Below, piece by piece: positions 1 to 5,863 of a stretch of DNA of 9,658 bases. The DNA comes from Sulfurovum sp. (lineage in GTDB: Bacteria > Campylobacterota > Campylobacteria > Campylobacterales > Sulfurovaceae). The notes below the pieces were generated by a model. The model saw nothing but the letters and a program-made list of their open reading frames with translations. It was not told the origin of the DNA and did not search any database. Positions within the stretch are counted from its first letter, which is position 1. Each line of letters begins with the position of its first letter. Position numbers and translations under genes: made by a program. The DNA is taken from NCBI GenBank assembly GCA_027066595.1, contig JAMONG010000173.1:1-9658 (forward strand), written 5' to 3'.

Positions 1-75
1 TACATTGGTATTGTCACTTGCATCATAGCGACATTTCTTACCTAGAAGACAGGCAGAGATGGCTATGGTTTTCAT
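1..75 (-). CDS. DUF523-family protein, N-terminal 25 codons only (partial)
   Basis: A minus-strand frame opens with ATG at 73-75 and stays open to the left edge of the window, giving a 25-residue N-terminus. It contains SACLLGKKCRYDAS, which matches the family-wide start of DUF523 (YbbK-like) proteins, normally written SACLLG-x2-(C/V)-RYDG. The two cysteines lie in that motif. The family has no settled function that I know; the Cys-rich N-terminus has been taken to suggest a metal or redox role. An in-frame TAA (79-81, also the stop of the upstream gene) lies two codons before the ATG, so this is the earliest possible start. No good Shine-Dalgarno sequence is seen, and with only a three-base gap (76-78) translation is probably coupled to the DUF420 gene. 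The C-terminal part, where the rest of the domain lies, is not visible. Confidence 0.8.
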   Translation of the reverse strand, partial: MKTIAISACLLGKKCRYDASDNTNV

Positions 76-78
76 CTT

Positions 79-558
79 TTAGTAGACAAAAAGCAACGCA
101 TAGACCCAACCACCTGTAAGCATGGTGAGTATGATGCCTATAAAGGTACGTTGTCCCTCTTTTTTATGTGCAGCAGAGTAGAGTCCTGGAAGTGTTTTTT
201 GTTTTTTATAACGCTTGCCATAGTAGAGTGTCATCATCCATAAAATAAGTGTCACCACAGAGATAATAATATGAAAAATAAGCACATAAATGAAATAGTT
301 ATGCCCTACAGAGCTACCTTCCATGAGGTTTTTATACCCACCTGCTACACGTACACCAAACTCAAAAAAAGCAACCACTATGACAGTCACAACAAAAAGT
401 AACTTTTGTACACTCTCATGTGATTGATAGTTCTTTTTCTTAGCAAGTAAAATAGCTCCAAAAATCAAAAATGGCAAAAGTGCAACAATCACAGAGACAA
501 TATCCATAAAAAGTGGTGCTCTAGTACCTAAAAACCCTGGCTGAAAAATAGTATCCAT
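79..558 (-). CDS. DUF420-family four-helix membrane protein
   Basis: A 159-residue integral membrane protein with four hydrophobic segments at about residues 16-38, 52-70, 88-113 and 137-158, which fill most of its length. The fourth segment, AHKKEGQRTFIGIILTMLTG followed by GWVYALLFVY, resembles the C-terminus of DUF420 (YozB/CtaM-like) proteins, where a charged His-containing turn precedes a helix ending in a G-x-x-x-Y pattern. Some members of that family act in cytochrome oxidase assembly; whether this one does is inference. Histidines at 47, 86, 96 and 131 lie at or near membrane edges and could be ligands, but I cannot show this. The start at 558 has AGGA about eight bases upstream. It probably forms an operon with the DUF523 gene, three bases downstream. 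The family call is from memory of its sequence pattern. Confidence 0.72.
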   Translation of the reverse strand: MDTIFQPGFLGTRAPLFMDIVSVIVALLPFLIFGAILLAKKKNYQSHESVQKLLFVVTVIVVAFFEFGVRVAGGYKNLMEGSSVGHNYFIYVLIFHIIISVVTLILWMMTLYYGKRYKKQKTLPGLYSAAHKKEGQRTFIGIILTMLTGGWVYALLFVY

Positions 559-637
559 CGTTAATCCTACATAAATATTTGTCTAAGCATATCAAAACTC
601 TCTTAACAAAGTTCACCCTTGCTTCACACACTAAAGC

Positions 638-652
638 TTTGCCTTCGGCAAA
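638..652 (-). terminator. GC-containing hairpin after the aldehyde dehydrogenase gene (candidate terminator)
   Basis: A perfect 6-bp inverted repeat, TTTGCC / GGCAAA with a three-base loop, lies 11 bases beyond the aldehyde dehydrogenase stop codon. On the minus strand a G-U pair and, after one mismatch, three more pairs can lengthen it. The tail after the stem (GCTTTAG) is a poor U-tract, so termination may be partial. It is the only strong secondary structure in the 105-base gap (559-663) between this gene and the DUF420 gene. Confidence 0.45.
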
Positions 653-663
653 AACTTAAAGAG

Positions 664-2112
664 TTAGCAGATGACAACACTCTTAATCTCCGTAAACTCT
701 TCAAGTGCCCATTTTGGACCTTCACGTCCTACACCAGAGAGTTTAGACCCACCATAAGGCTGTACATCAAAACGCAGTGTCGGAATATCGTTAATCACCA
801 CACCTCCACACTGTGCATCTTCTATAAATGCTTGTGTTAACTTCAAGTCATTGGTAAAAATGGAAAACTGCAGTCCATACGGAGAGTCATTCATCTTCTC
901 AATGGCTACATCATAGCTAGGCACAGAGACTAAAGATACGATAGGAGCAAACACCTCTTCACAAATAATTTTCATTTCATCTGTTACATCTGCCATGACT
1001 GTTGGAGCAAAAATACCCTCTACTTCTTTGCCACCAGAGATGACTTTAGCCCCCTCATTTTGAGCAGAGGCTATCCATGTTTTAGCTCTATTTTTGGAGT
1101 CATCATCTATAAGAGGACCCATAAAAGTATCTTCATCGTAAGGGGAACCTACTTTAAGAAGGTTAGTCTCTTTTGCTATAAGCTCTGCAAATTCTTTATA
1201 GACTTCTTCGTTGACATAGATACGCTGAAGTGAAATACACACTTGTCCAGAGTTGTAAAATGCCCCAAAAGCACAACGCTTTGCAGCTACCGCTAGGTCT
1301 GCACTTTTGTCTATGTATGTCGCAGCATTACCTCCAAGTTCAAGGCTTACTTTTTTGATACCTGCTTGTTTGGTAATGATGTTTCCAACAGGTACAGAAC
1401 CTGTAAAACTTATGACTCTAGGGATGTCAGAAGTGACCATCGTAGAGCCTACTTCAGCATCGCCATAAACAACAGAAAGTGCATCTTTTATTGCATACTC
1501 TGAGTCTACAAAAAGTTTCGCAAACATATAAGCAATCATCGGTGCTTCAGGCGTGGGCTTAAGCACTACCGTATTACCAGCTCCTAAAGCAGGAGCAATT
1601 TTATGTGCCACAAGGTTCAACGGAAAGTTAAACGGTGTAATACACGCCACAACACCCACAGGCTCACGTCTATAAAAGGCTAAGGTTTTTTTGCCACTTG
1701 GCATAATGTCTGTAGGTATGGTCTCTCCGTGAAGATTGGCAAGTTCCATTGCTGTAACCCGTAAAGTCTCTACACAACGCTCTACCTCTATACGTGAAAA
1801 GGCTATAGGTTTAGCCACCTCACGTGCAAGCATACTAGCAAAAGCTTCTTTCTCTTCATTCAGTCTTTTTGCTACATCTTCTAGCCATAAAATACGCTGT
1901 GAGAGTGGTGACTTCGCTGCATCTTTTGTCGCTTTTTTAGCGATGTGCAGTGCCATGATGGTATCATCCACATCACACACAGGTGCTTTACTGACTACCG
2001 AACCATCAAAAGGACTCTTACGCTCTTGTACATTCTCTTTTGTCTCTTCATTTGAACCAAAAAATATTTTAGCCTCTGCCACTTCTGAATCATTATCAAA
2101 TATTCCAAACAT
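664..2112 (-). CDS. NAD(P)-dependent aldehyde dehydrogenase, substrate unknown
   Basis: A full-length 482-residue member of the aldehyde dehydrogenase superfamily, which oxidises an aldehyde to an acid with NAD(P)+ in the cytoplasm. The expected landmarks are all present: oxyanion-hole Asn162 in TPFNFP, cofactor-binding Lys185 in VLKP, FTGS at 236-239, general-base Glu258 in LELGG, catalytic Cys292 in SGQVCISLQR, and Glu386 in EEVFAP. The CIS-(L/V)-QR surround of the catalytic Cys is typical of the lactaldehyde, sulfolactaldehyde and phosphonoacetaldehyde dehydrogenase-like branches rather than betaine-aldehyde enzymes, but I cannot name the substrate. The N-terminus is slightly longer than usual and acidic. 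The start at 2112 has AAGGTG five bases upstream, and a TATAAT -10 lies further up, so it can be transcribed separately from the regulator gene before it. No sugar, diol or sulfonate genes lie nearby to suggest a pathway. Confidence 0.93.
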   Translation of the reverse strand: MFGIFDNDSEVAEAKIFFGSNEETKENVQERKSPFDGSVVSKAPVCDVDDTIMALHIAKKATKDAAKSPLSQRILWLEDVAKRLNEEKEAFASMLAREVAKPIAFSRIEVERCVETLRVTAMELANLHGETIPTDIMPSGKKTLAFYRREPVGVVACITPFNFPLNLVAHKIAPALGAGNTVVLKPTPEAPMIAYMFAKLFVDSEYAIKDALSVVYGDAEVGSTMVTSDIPRVISFTGSVPVGNIITKQAGIKKVSLELGGNAATYIDKSADLAVAAKRCAFGAFYNSGQVCISLQRIYVNEEVYKEFAELIAKETNLLKVGSPYDEDTFMGPLIDDDSKNRAKTWIASAQNEGAKVISGGKEVEGIFAPTVMADVTDEMKIICEEVFAPIVSLVSVPSYDVAIEKMNDSPYGLQFSIFTNDLKLTQAFIEDAQCGGVVINDIPTLRFDVQPYGGSKLSGVGREGPKWALEEFTEIKSVVIC

Positions 2113-2144
2113 ATCTACACCTTGTATCTTAAATAATATATTAA

Positions 2145-2150
2145 ATTATA
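2145..2150 (-). promoter_or_regulatory. -10 element of the aldehyde dehydrogenase promoter
   Basis: A perfect TATAAT, preceded by AGC, lies on the minus strand 32 bases before the aldehyde dehydrogenase start codon. This predicts a leader of about 27 bases containing the AAGGTG Shine-Dalgarno sequence. There is no convincing -35 hexamer 16-18 bases upstream, as is usual for sigma-70 promoters in Campylobacterota. Assigned by motif only. Confidence 0.5.
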
Positions 2151-2186
2151 GCTAAACGAAAATTGAACTGGGGTTAGAAAGAGATT

Positions 2187-2204
2187 TAAGAGGCATACCT
2201 CTTA
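2187..2204 (-). terminator. Hairpin overlapping the stop codon of the Fnr/Crp-type regulator
   Basis: A perfect 7-bp inverted repeat (TAAGAGG on the minus strand, loop of four bases, then CCTCTTA) starts with the regulator's own TAA stop codon. The tail, AAATCTCTTTCT, is only moderately U-rich, so this may be a weak terminator or simply a 3'-end stabilising stem. The aldehyde dehydrogenase promoter lies just beyond it, which fits separate transcription units. Confidence 0.4.
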
Positions 2205-2855
2205 CTTCAGTATACGATTAGTCTCTATAATATTTTGCAATGCCTGCTTATTTAAAATAGTTACCATATGCTCTTTAATCGTTATAATCTCTTCTTTTTT
2301 CATTTTAGTAAGTATACGAGAGAGGGTTTCTGGTGTCATGTTTAAAATAGAAGCAATTTCATTGTTTTTAAGACGTTCAAAAACAGAGGGGTTCTCAAGG
2401 ATAATATCTGCAATTTTTGCTTCAGTACTATAGATGGTCTCTTTATGAAGTAACGATGAAAGAAGTCTCATACGCTTAGAGAGTGCAGAGACTAATGCTA
2501 TGGAAAAGTCTACATTTTTCATACAATTATAAATTTTTTCCATAGGAAGTAATCCTACCGTACCTGTGCCCAAAAACTCACACGTAGCAGGAAAAGGAAT
2601 GCTTTCGAAAGCTGCGAAAAGTGCAATAACCTCAGGTGCTACAAAATTATGCATATGTACCTGCGTACCTTTGGGTGATGTTTTATAAAGTCGTACATCA
2701 CCATCAAGTAAAATATGCAAGTATTCACTTGTCTCACCCTCATAAAAGACAATGCTCTCTTTTTCGTAATGGTGTATATACATATAAGAGTGAAGCTCGC
2801 TAAGCTGTTCATCACTTAATTTTGAAAAGAGGGGTATATTTTTAAGTTCGAACAT
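2202..2855 (-). CDS. Crp/Fnr-family transcriptional regulator, Fnr-type DNA recognition, without Fe-S cysteines
   Basis: A 217-residue regulator. Residues about 5-110 form a cyclic-nucleotide-binding-like beta-roll (note FYEGE at 37-41 and LLDGDVRLYK at 49-58), 113-142 the dimerisation helix, and 145-217 a winged helix-turn-helix. The recognition helix contains PETLSR with Glu176, Ser179 and Arg180, the same E-x-x-S-R set that lets E. coli FNR read TTGAT half-sites. It has only two cysteines (92 and 111) and lacks the N-terminal Cys cluster of oxygen-sensing FNR. A heme- or NO-responsive (DNR/NssR-like) or other effector mode is therefore more likely, but the ligand is unknown. A perfect TTGAT-N4-ATCAA box lies nine bases upstream of the start codon, suggesting autoregulation. 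AAGGA precedes ATG at a normal distance. A role in nitrogen-oxide respiration, given the nap genes in the window, is plausible but unproven. Confidence 0.9.
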   Translation of the reverse strand: MFELKNIPLFSKLSDEQLSELHSYMYIHHYEKESIVFYEGETSEYLHILLDGDVRLYKTSPKGTQVHMHNFVAPEVIALFAAFESIPFPATCEFLGTGTVGLLPMEKIYNCMKNVDFSIALVSALSKRMRLLSSLLHKETIYSTEAKIADIILENPSVFERLKNNEIASILNMTPETLSRILTKMKKEEIITIKEHMVTILNKQALQNIIETNRILK

Positions 2856-2864
2856 CTATTTTCC

Positions 2865-2878
2865 TTGATTTAAATCAA
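2865..2878. promoter_or_regulatory. Perfect Fnr/Dnr-type operator (TTGATTTAAATCAA)
   Basis: TTGATTTAAATCAA is a fully symmetric 14-base palindrome and an exact match to the Fnr consensus TTGAT-N4-ATCAA. It lies nine bases from the start codon of an Fnr/Crp-type regulator carrying the E-x-x-S-R recognition set. Its edge abuts the AAGGA Shine-Dalgarno sequence, and the predicted transcription start (from the TATACT at 2883-2888) falls inside it. A bound dimer at this position would block transcription initiation, so the likely role is autorepression. There is no divergent gene that it could activate instead. Confidence 0.75.
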
Positions 2879-2882
2879 AAAA

Positions 2883-2888
2883 AGTATA
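2883..2888 (-). promoter_or_regulatory. -10 element of the regulator promoter
   Basis: TATACT on the minus strand, five bases upstream of the Fnr-type box, predicts a start of transcription near 2876 and a leader of about 20 bases. A TTGATA lies at 2915-2920 but is 26 bases away, too far for a standard -35; it could be a half-site for a Fnr-type protein. Motif-based only. Confidence 0.45.
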
Positions 2889-3016
2889 ACATACAAACCC
2901 CTATATTCCATCGCTATCAATATATTTAATGTTTTTAATAAGAAGAGGTTCTCATAAATGTATCAAAATGCTTCATAAAATGCTGTAGTTAGGTAAGAAA
3001 AAGTATTGGGAGAAAG

Positions 3017-3041
3017 AAGTAACCCAAAAGAAGGGTTACTT
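3017..3041 (-). terminator. Rho-independent-type terminator after the 11-residue-repeat gene
   Basis: A perfect 9-bp inverted repeat, AAGTAACCC / GGGTTACTT around a seven-base loop, begins 27 bases past the stop codon of the repeat-protein gene. On the minus strand it is followed by CTTTCTCCC and, a little later, a run of U's. It separates the repeat-protein gene from the regulator. The rest of the 212-base gap (2856-3067) holds the regulator promoter and operator and nothing else I can recognise. Confidence 0.65.
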
Positions 3042-3067
3042 TTAGAAAGTAATGGTCTTAAAAAATA

Positions 3068-3904
3068 TTAGATATCTTTTGAGATACTTTTTGTAGAATC
3101 ATTTGCATTTTTTGAAACGCTCTCTACTGAAGTAGCATTATTACTTGAAGCTGTTTTTACTGCTGATGCAGTGTTGTCATTTACAGATTTAACAGAAGCT
3201 ACAGAGTCATTTGACATCGTCTTGCTAGTATCATTAAGGTTAGTTGCTACGGTACTTGCTGAAGCTGAAGCATCATTTGAAACTGCTTGTACTGAAGCAT
3301 GTGTTTCGCTAGATACTGTTTTTACTGAAGTTGCAGAGTCATTTGAAACCACTTTTGCTGTCTCATTTGCATGTGTTGAAACTGTTTTTACTGAAGCACT
3401 TGCATCATTAGATACTGTTTTTACACTTGTAGATGCATCTGCAGATACTGATAAAGCAGAATCTTTCATCTCTTTAGCTGCTACAGTTGTAGAATCTTTA
3501 AGATCTTTTGTTGTGTTTGCTACTGCATCTTTCGTATCGGTAGATACTGCAACGATTGTGTCTCTACTGTCTTTAGAGTTTGATGTTTCTACTGTTTTTA
3601 AATCATCAGAAACTTTTACAGATGAATCTTTAGCATCTTTACTTACTGCAACCACTGTTCTTTCTGCTGTTTTAGAAGTTTCAACTGCACCGTCTTTAAG
3701 GCTTAAAAGTGAATCTTTAGCATCTTTACTCATGCTAATCATCGCTTCTTTCATATCTTTTACCATTGAGTTCATATCAAAATCAGATGATGACTTTACC
3801 GCTGTTTTAGCTACCTCTTGTGTTTGTGCTACTGGAGCTGTCTCTGCATTTACTGCGGTCAATAATGTAGCTACTACTACAGAAGTTGTAATCAATTTTT
3901 TCAT
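3068..3904 (-). CDS. Secreted protein made of 11-residue (hendecad) repeats, LEA-like
   Basis: A 278-residue protein starting with a Sec signal peptide (MKK, then a hydrophobic stretch; likely cut after VNA at about residue 20), so the product is probably periplasmic or exported. From residue 48 to 274 it consists of 11-residue units, with loose consensus S-(N/K)-D-(A/S)-x-x-S-V-K-T-V. There are three units at 48-80, a single 7-residue unit at 81-87 (ERTVVAV), then 17 uninterrupted units at 88-274. Small or hydrophobic residues recur at unit positions 4, 8 and 11 (spacing 4-3-4), as in hendecad amphipathic helices of group 3 LEA proteins and right-handed coiled coils. The mature part has no Cys, Trp or Tyr, one Phe (42), one Gly (72) and no Pro after 24. 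I do not recognise a named family; a stress-protective or surface-associated helix is inference. AAAGGG precedes the start by about eight bases. Confidence 0.85.
   Translation of the reverse strand: MKKLITTSVVVATLLTAVNAETAPVAQTQEVAKTAVKSSSDFDMNSMVKDMKEAMISMSKDAKDSLLSLKDGAVETSKTAERTVVAVSKDAKDSSVKVSDDLKTVETSNSKDSRDTIVAVSTDTKDAVANTTKDLKDSTTVAAKEMKDSALSVSADASTSVKTVSNDASASVKTVSTHANETAKVVSNDSATSVKTVSSETHASVQAVSNDASASASTVATNLNDTSKTMSNDSVASVKSVNDNTASAVKTASSNNATSVESVSKNANDSTKSISKDI
3083..3643 (-). repeat. Seventeen in-frame 33-bp tandem repeats coding for 11-residue units
   Basis: This stretch codes for 17 consecutive 11-residue units with no indel. At DNA level the copies are diverged but share blocks: actgtttttactgaag on the plus strand recurs at 3315-3330 and 3381-3396, exactly 66 bases apart. 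Units in the middle (SNDASASVKTV and its neighbours) are most alike, and those at either end more diverged, which points to growth by tandem duplication. Three more units lie at 3665-3763, separated by a 21-base (7-residue) interruption. Confidence 0.85.
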
Positions 3905-3936
3905 GGTCTATCCCTTTAGATTATTTTTATGGCAGA

Positions 3937-3942
3937 ATTGTA
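3937..3942 (-). promoter_or_regulatory. Possible -10 element of the repeat-protein gene
   Basis: TACAAT on the minus strand, 32 bases before the start codon, would give a leader of about 26 bases holding the AAAGGG Shine-Dalgarno sequence. No clear -35 is present. It lies between the hairpin ending the upstream gene and this gene, which supports independent transcription. Motif only. Confidence 0.35.
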
Positions 3943-3975
3943 CTAAAACTTATATTTAAGATAACTTAAAATTAT

Positions 3976-4002
3976 CAATAATATAAGTAAAATATATTAT
4001 TG
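3976..4002 (-). terminator. AT-only hairpin after the YcxB/SMI1/HEAT gene (weak terminator candidate)
   Basis: A perfect 10-bp inverted repeat, CAATAATATA / TATATTATTG with a seven-base loop, starts one base past the TAG stop at 4004-4006. Only one G-C pair is present, so thermodynamic stability is low, and the tail ATAATTTTAAG is only partly U-rich. It could be a weak terminator, a protein-binding palindrome, or chance in AT-rich DNA. Confidence 0.3.
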
Positions 4003-4003
4003 T

Positions 4004-5863
4004 CTACTTAATAAAGCCAATTGCTTTTTCAATTTCAGCTTTAATAAAAGTAGGATGAGGGTCACTACCTCTAAAGCCACCATAATTCTCAGCCTCAAAA
4101 TCTAAACTATTAATATGTTTAAGATATGTATTTAAAAGTGACAAAGTTTTTTTATCTCCAATTTTTCCAAATATCTGCACCATTTTTAATTGTTCGGCAT
4201 ATCCTTTACTATCAAATAAAGGCATTAATTTTTCTAGTGAACTCTTGTCTGCTATCTTATATATAACTTCTAATGCACTTAGAACAACAAGCTTATTTTC
4301 ATCATTTAAAAGAGTATAGACCTTTCCCAAAATTTCATTGTTTTCATCGTTCTCATCGTTGACAATATTTGCGATAGCTAATAATGCTATATTTTGTTGT
4401 ACTTCCTCATCATTCTCCAGATAAGTATAAAGTAATGGTAAAACTGATGAGTTACCCACTTTACCCAATGCAAAGAGAGCTGCTTCTACGACTTCACTCT
4501 CCTCACTTTTTAAATATACTTTTACCAAATCAATGAGGTCTTCATCATATGTATTTCCAAGTTCTTTAATTAACATAGTTTTTAACAAAGTGTCAGTACT
4601 ATTTTCATATTCAAGCATTTTACGTGTATAAAGTTTAGTACGTTGACGATATCTTTTTTTATCCTTTTTTGAATAATATCTACGTTCTATATTAAGTAGT
4701 TTTTTTTCATCTATATATAAATTACCATACTCTTTATAATAAGCTTTTTCTTTATAGGCATCTGCTGTTACTGTTAAAAAATGTGAAAACCCATAATAAA
4801 CTTTTTGAGGTTTTTCATACCCATAGGGGTCATAATCATAAATACCTTTTTCACCTAAACAATGATAAGCTAAACCATAAGCCCCTCCATCAACAACAAA
4901 AGGTACAAAAGGTCTATTTTCATCACTTTGTTCTAGTTTAAATTTTTCATATTGATACTTCATTTGCTTTTCAGAGAGTAAGTCAAGATATGGAATAAGG
5001 TTTTTAATACCATTATGCCAAGTAAATATTTGTTCTAATTCTTGAGACATATTACAAGAAAATGAATCATTCATATCTTTAATAGGTGCTTTTTTAAAAT
5101 TATTTTTATTTAAATAAGAGTTTATAGTTTCCATAGCTTGTGAGATATTATAATCCCTATTATCATCTACTGTCACACCTTTTAATAAGTTACTCATCTT
5201 ATGAAATGTACGTAACTCTTTTTTTACTTCTTTTGGTAACTTTTGATTAAATACCTGAAGTTCTAATGTCATTGAAATAAGTACCAACATAGAAAACAAC
5301 CCTAAAATAAAAAGTACTATAAACTTTAATACACCCATTTGAATTACTTTATATTTTTGAGTTCCTATTTTCTCTTTTAATATTATTTTTAATAATTTCC
5401 ACTCATCCTCAGAAAATTCACGCTTAGGCATATAAAAAAATTCGCTTCCAAATTTTACTGAGATACTTTTTGCTCGTTCATACACTTTATCTATATGTTT
5501 CCATTCAATAGATGTTTGATTATATTCTGTCTGTTCAATAAAACTTTTTTCTTTCAACACGATAGTATGCTCACCTACTCGTCCTTTACGCCAAGGTGGA
5601 TAAATTAACAATGCCAGAGGAGTAACTACTCTCGTAAAAAAGAATAGCCCAAAAAATACTACAAGTATAAAAATTACTACTGTTAATAAATCAAAATATC
5701 CAAACCACGAATAATATATTAATACTGTCCAAATGAATATTATTAACCACTGTAGCCATGACCTATACAAGTTAACATGTGCATGATATATATCTTTATT
5801 AGATATAGTAAATGTTTTTTTGAGCAGTATTTTTTCTTTTATATATTCATTTATGTCTTGCAT
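4004..5863 (-). CDS. Composite membrane protein: YcxB-like, SMI1/KNR4-like and HEAT-repeat regions
   Basis: A 619-residue protein with a mosaic layout. Two membrane helices (about 35-54 and 57-78) are followed by a cytosolic stretch at about 100-165 with the pattern of YcxB-like domains (T-S-I-E-W-x-x-I-x-K-V near 117-127, then FFYMPKREF at 142-150). A third helix spans about 178-200. Residues about 235-375 resemble the SMI1/KNR4 (SUKH) fold: WHNGIKNLIPYLDLLS at 282-297, and FVPFVVDGGAYGLAYH at 319-334 before a beta-rich segment. Residues about 423-585 contain four or five HEAT-like helical pairs (for example EVVEAALFALGKVG at 457-470). SUKH proteins include toxin-immunity proteins, but no toxin gene is visible, so that role is not claimed. 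ATG directly follows the TAG stop of the TPR gene upstream, and its AAAGGA lies inside that gene's last codons, so the two are coupled. Domain calls are by eye; the function is unknown. Confidence 0.8.
   Translation of the reverse strand: MQDINEYIKEKILLKKTFTISNKDIYHAHVNLYRSWLQWLIIFIWTVLIYYSWFGYFDLLTVVIFILVVFFGLFFFTRVVTPLALLIYPPWRKGRVGEHTIVLKEKSFIEQTEYNQTSIEWKHIDKVYERAKSISVKFGSEFFYMPKREFSEDEWKLLKIILKEKIGTQKYKVIQMGVLKFIVLFILGLFSMLVLISMTLELQVFNQKLPKEVKKELRTFHKMSNLLKGVTVDDNRDYNISQAMETINSYLNKNNFKKAPIKDMNDSFSCNMSQELEQIFTWHNGIKNLIPYLDLLSEKQMKYQYEKFKLEQSDENRPFVPFVVDGGAYGLAYHCLGEKGIYDYDPYGYEKPQKVYYGFSHFLTVTADAYKEKAYYKEYGNLYIDEKKLLNIERRYYSKKDKKRYRQRTKLYTRKMLEYENSTDTLLKTMLIKELGNTYDEDLIDLVKVYLKSEESEVVEAALFALGKVGNSSVLPLLYTYLENDEEVQQNIALLAIANIVNDENDENNEILGKVYTLLNDENKLVVLSALEVIYKIADKSSLEKLMPLFDSKGYAEQLKMVQIFGKIGDKKTLSLLNTYLKHINSLDFEAENYGGFRGSDPHPTFIKAEIEKAIGFIK

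Noticed and set aside
619..840. A 73-codon plus-strand frame over the end of the aldehyde dehydrogenase gene
   Set aside because: It lies opposite the conserved C-terminus of the enzyme, and its product has no family resemblance.
1736..2155. A 139-codon plus-strand frame opposite the aldehyde dehydrogenase N-terminus
   Set aside because: It overlaps a complete, motif-verified enzyme and its product is Ser-rich low-complexity sequence without recognisable features.
2905..2920. A second Fnr box (TTGATAGCGATGGA) upstream of the regulator
   Set aside because: Only the first half-site matches; the second half (ATGGA) differs from ATCAA at two of five positions, so it is at best a half-site.
3171..3959. 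A 262-codon open frame on the plus strand opposite the repeat-protein gene
   Set aside because: Its repeats mirror the 33-bp repeats of the real gene. The minus-strand frame has a signal peptide, a good ribosome site and regular 11-residue units, while the antisense product has no plausible start site or fold. A long open antisense frame is expected from a repetitive sequence with biased codons.
4820..5165. SMI1/KNR4-like region read as evidence for a toxin-immunity locus
   Set aside because: No toxin, nuclease or secretion-marker gene is visible in the window, and the domain sits inside a much larger membrane protein, so an immunity function is not supported.
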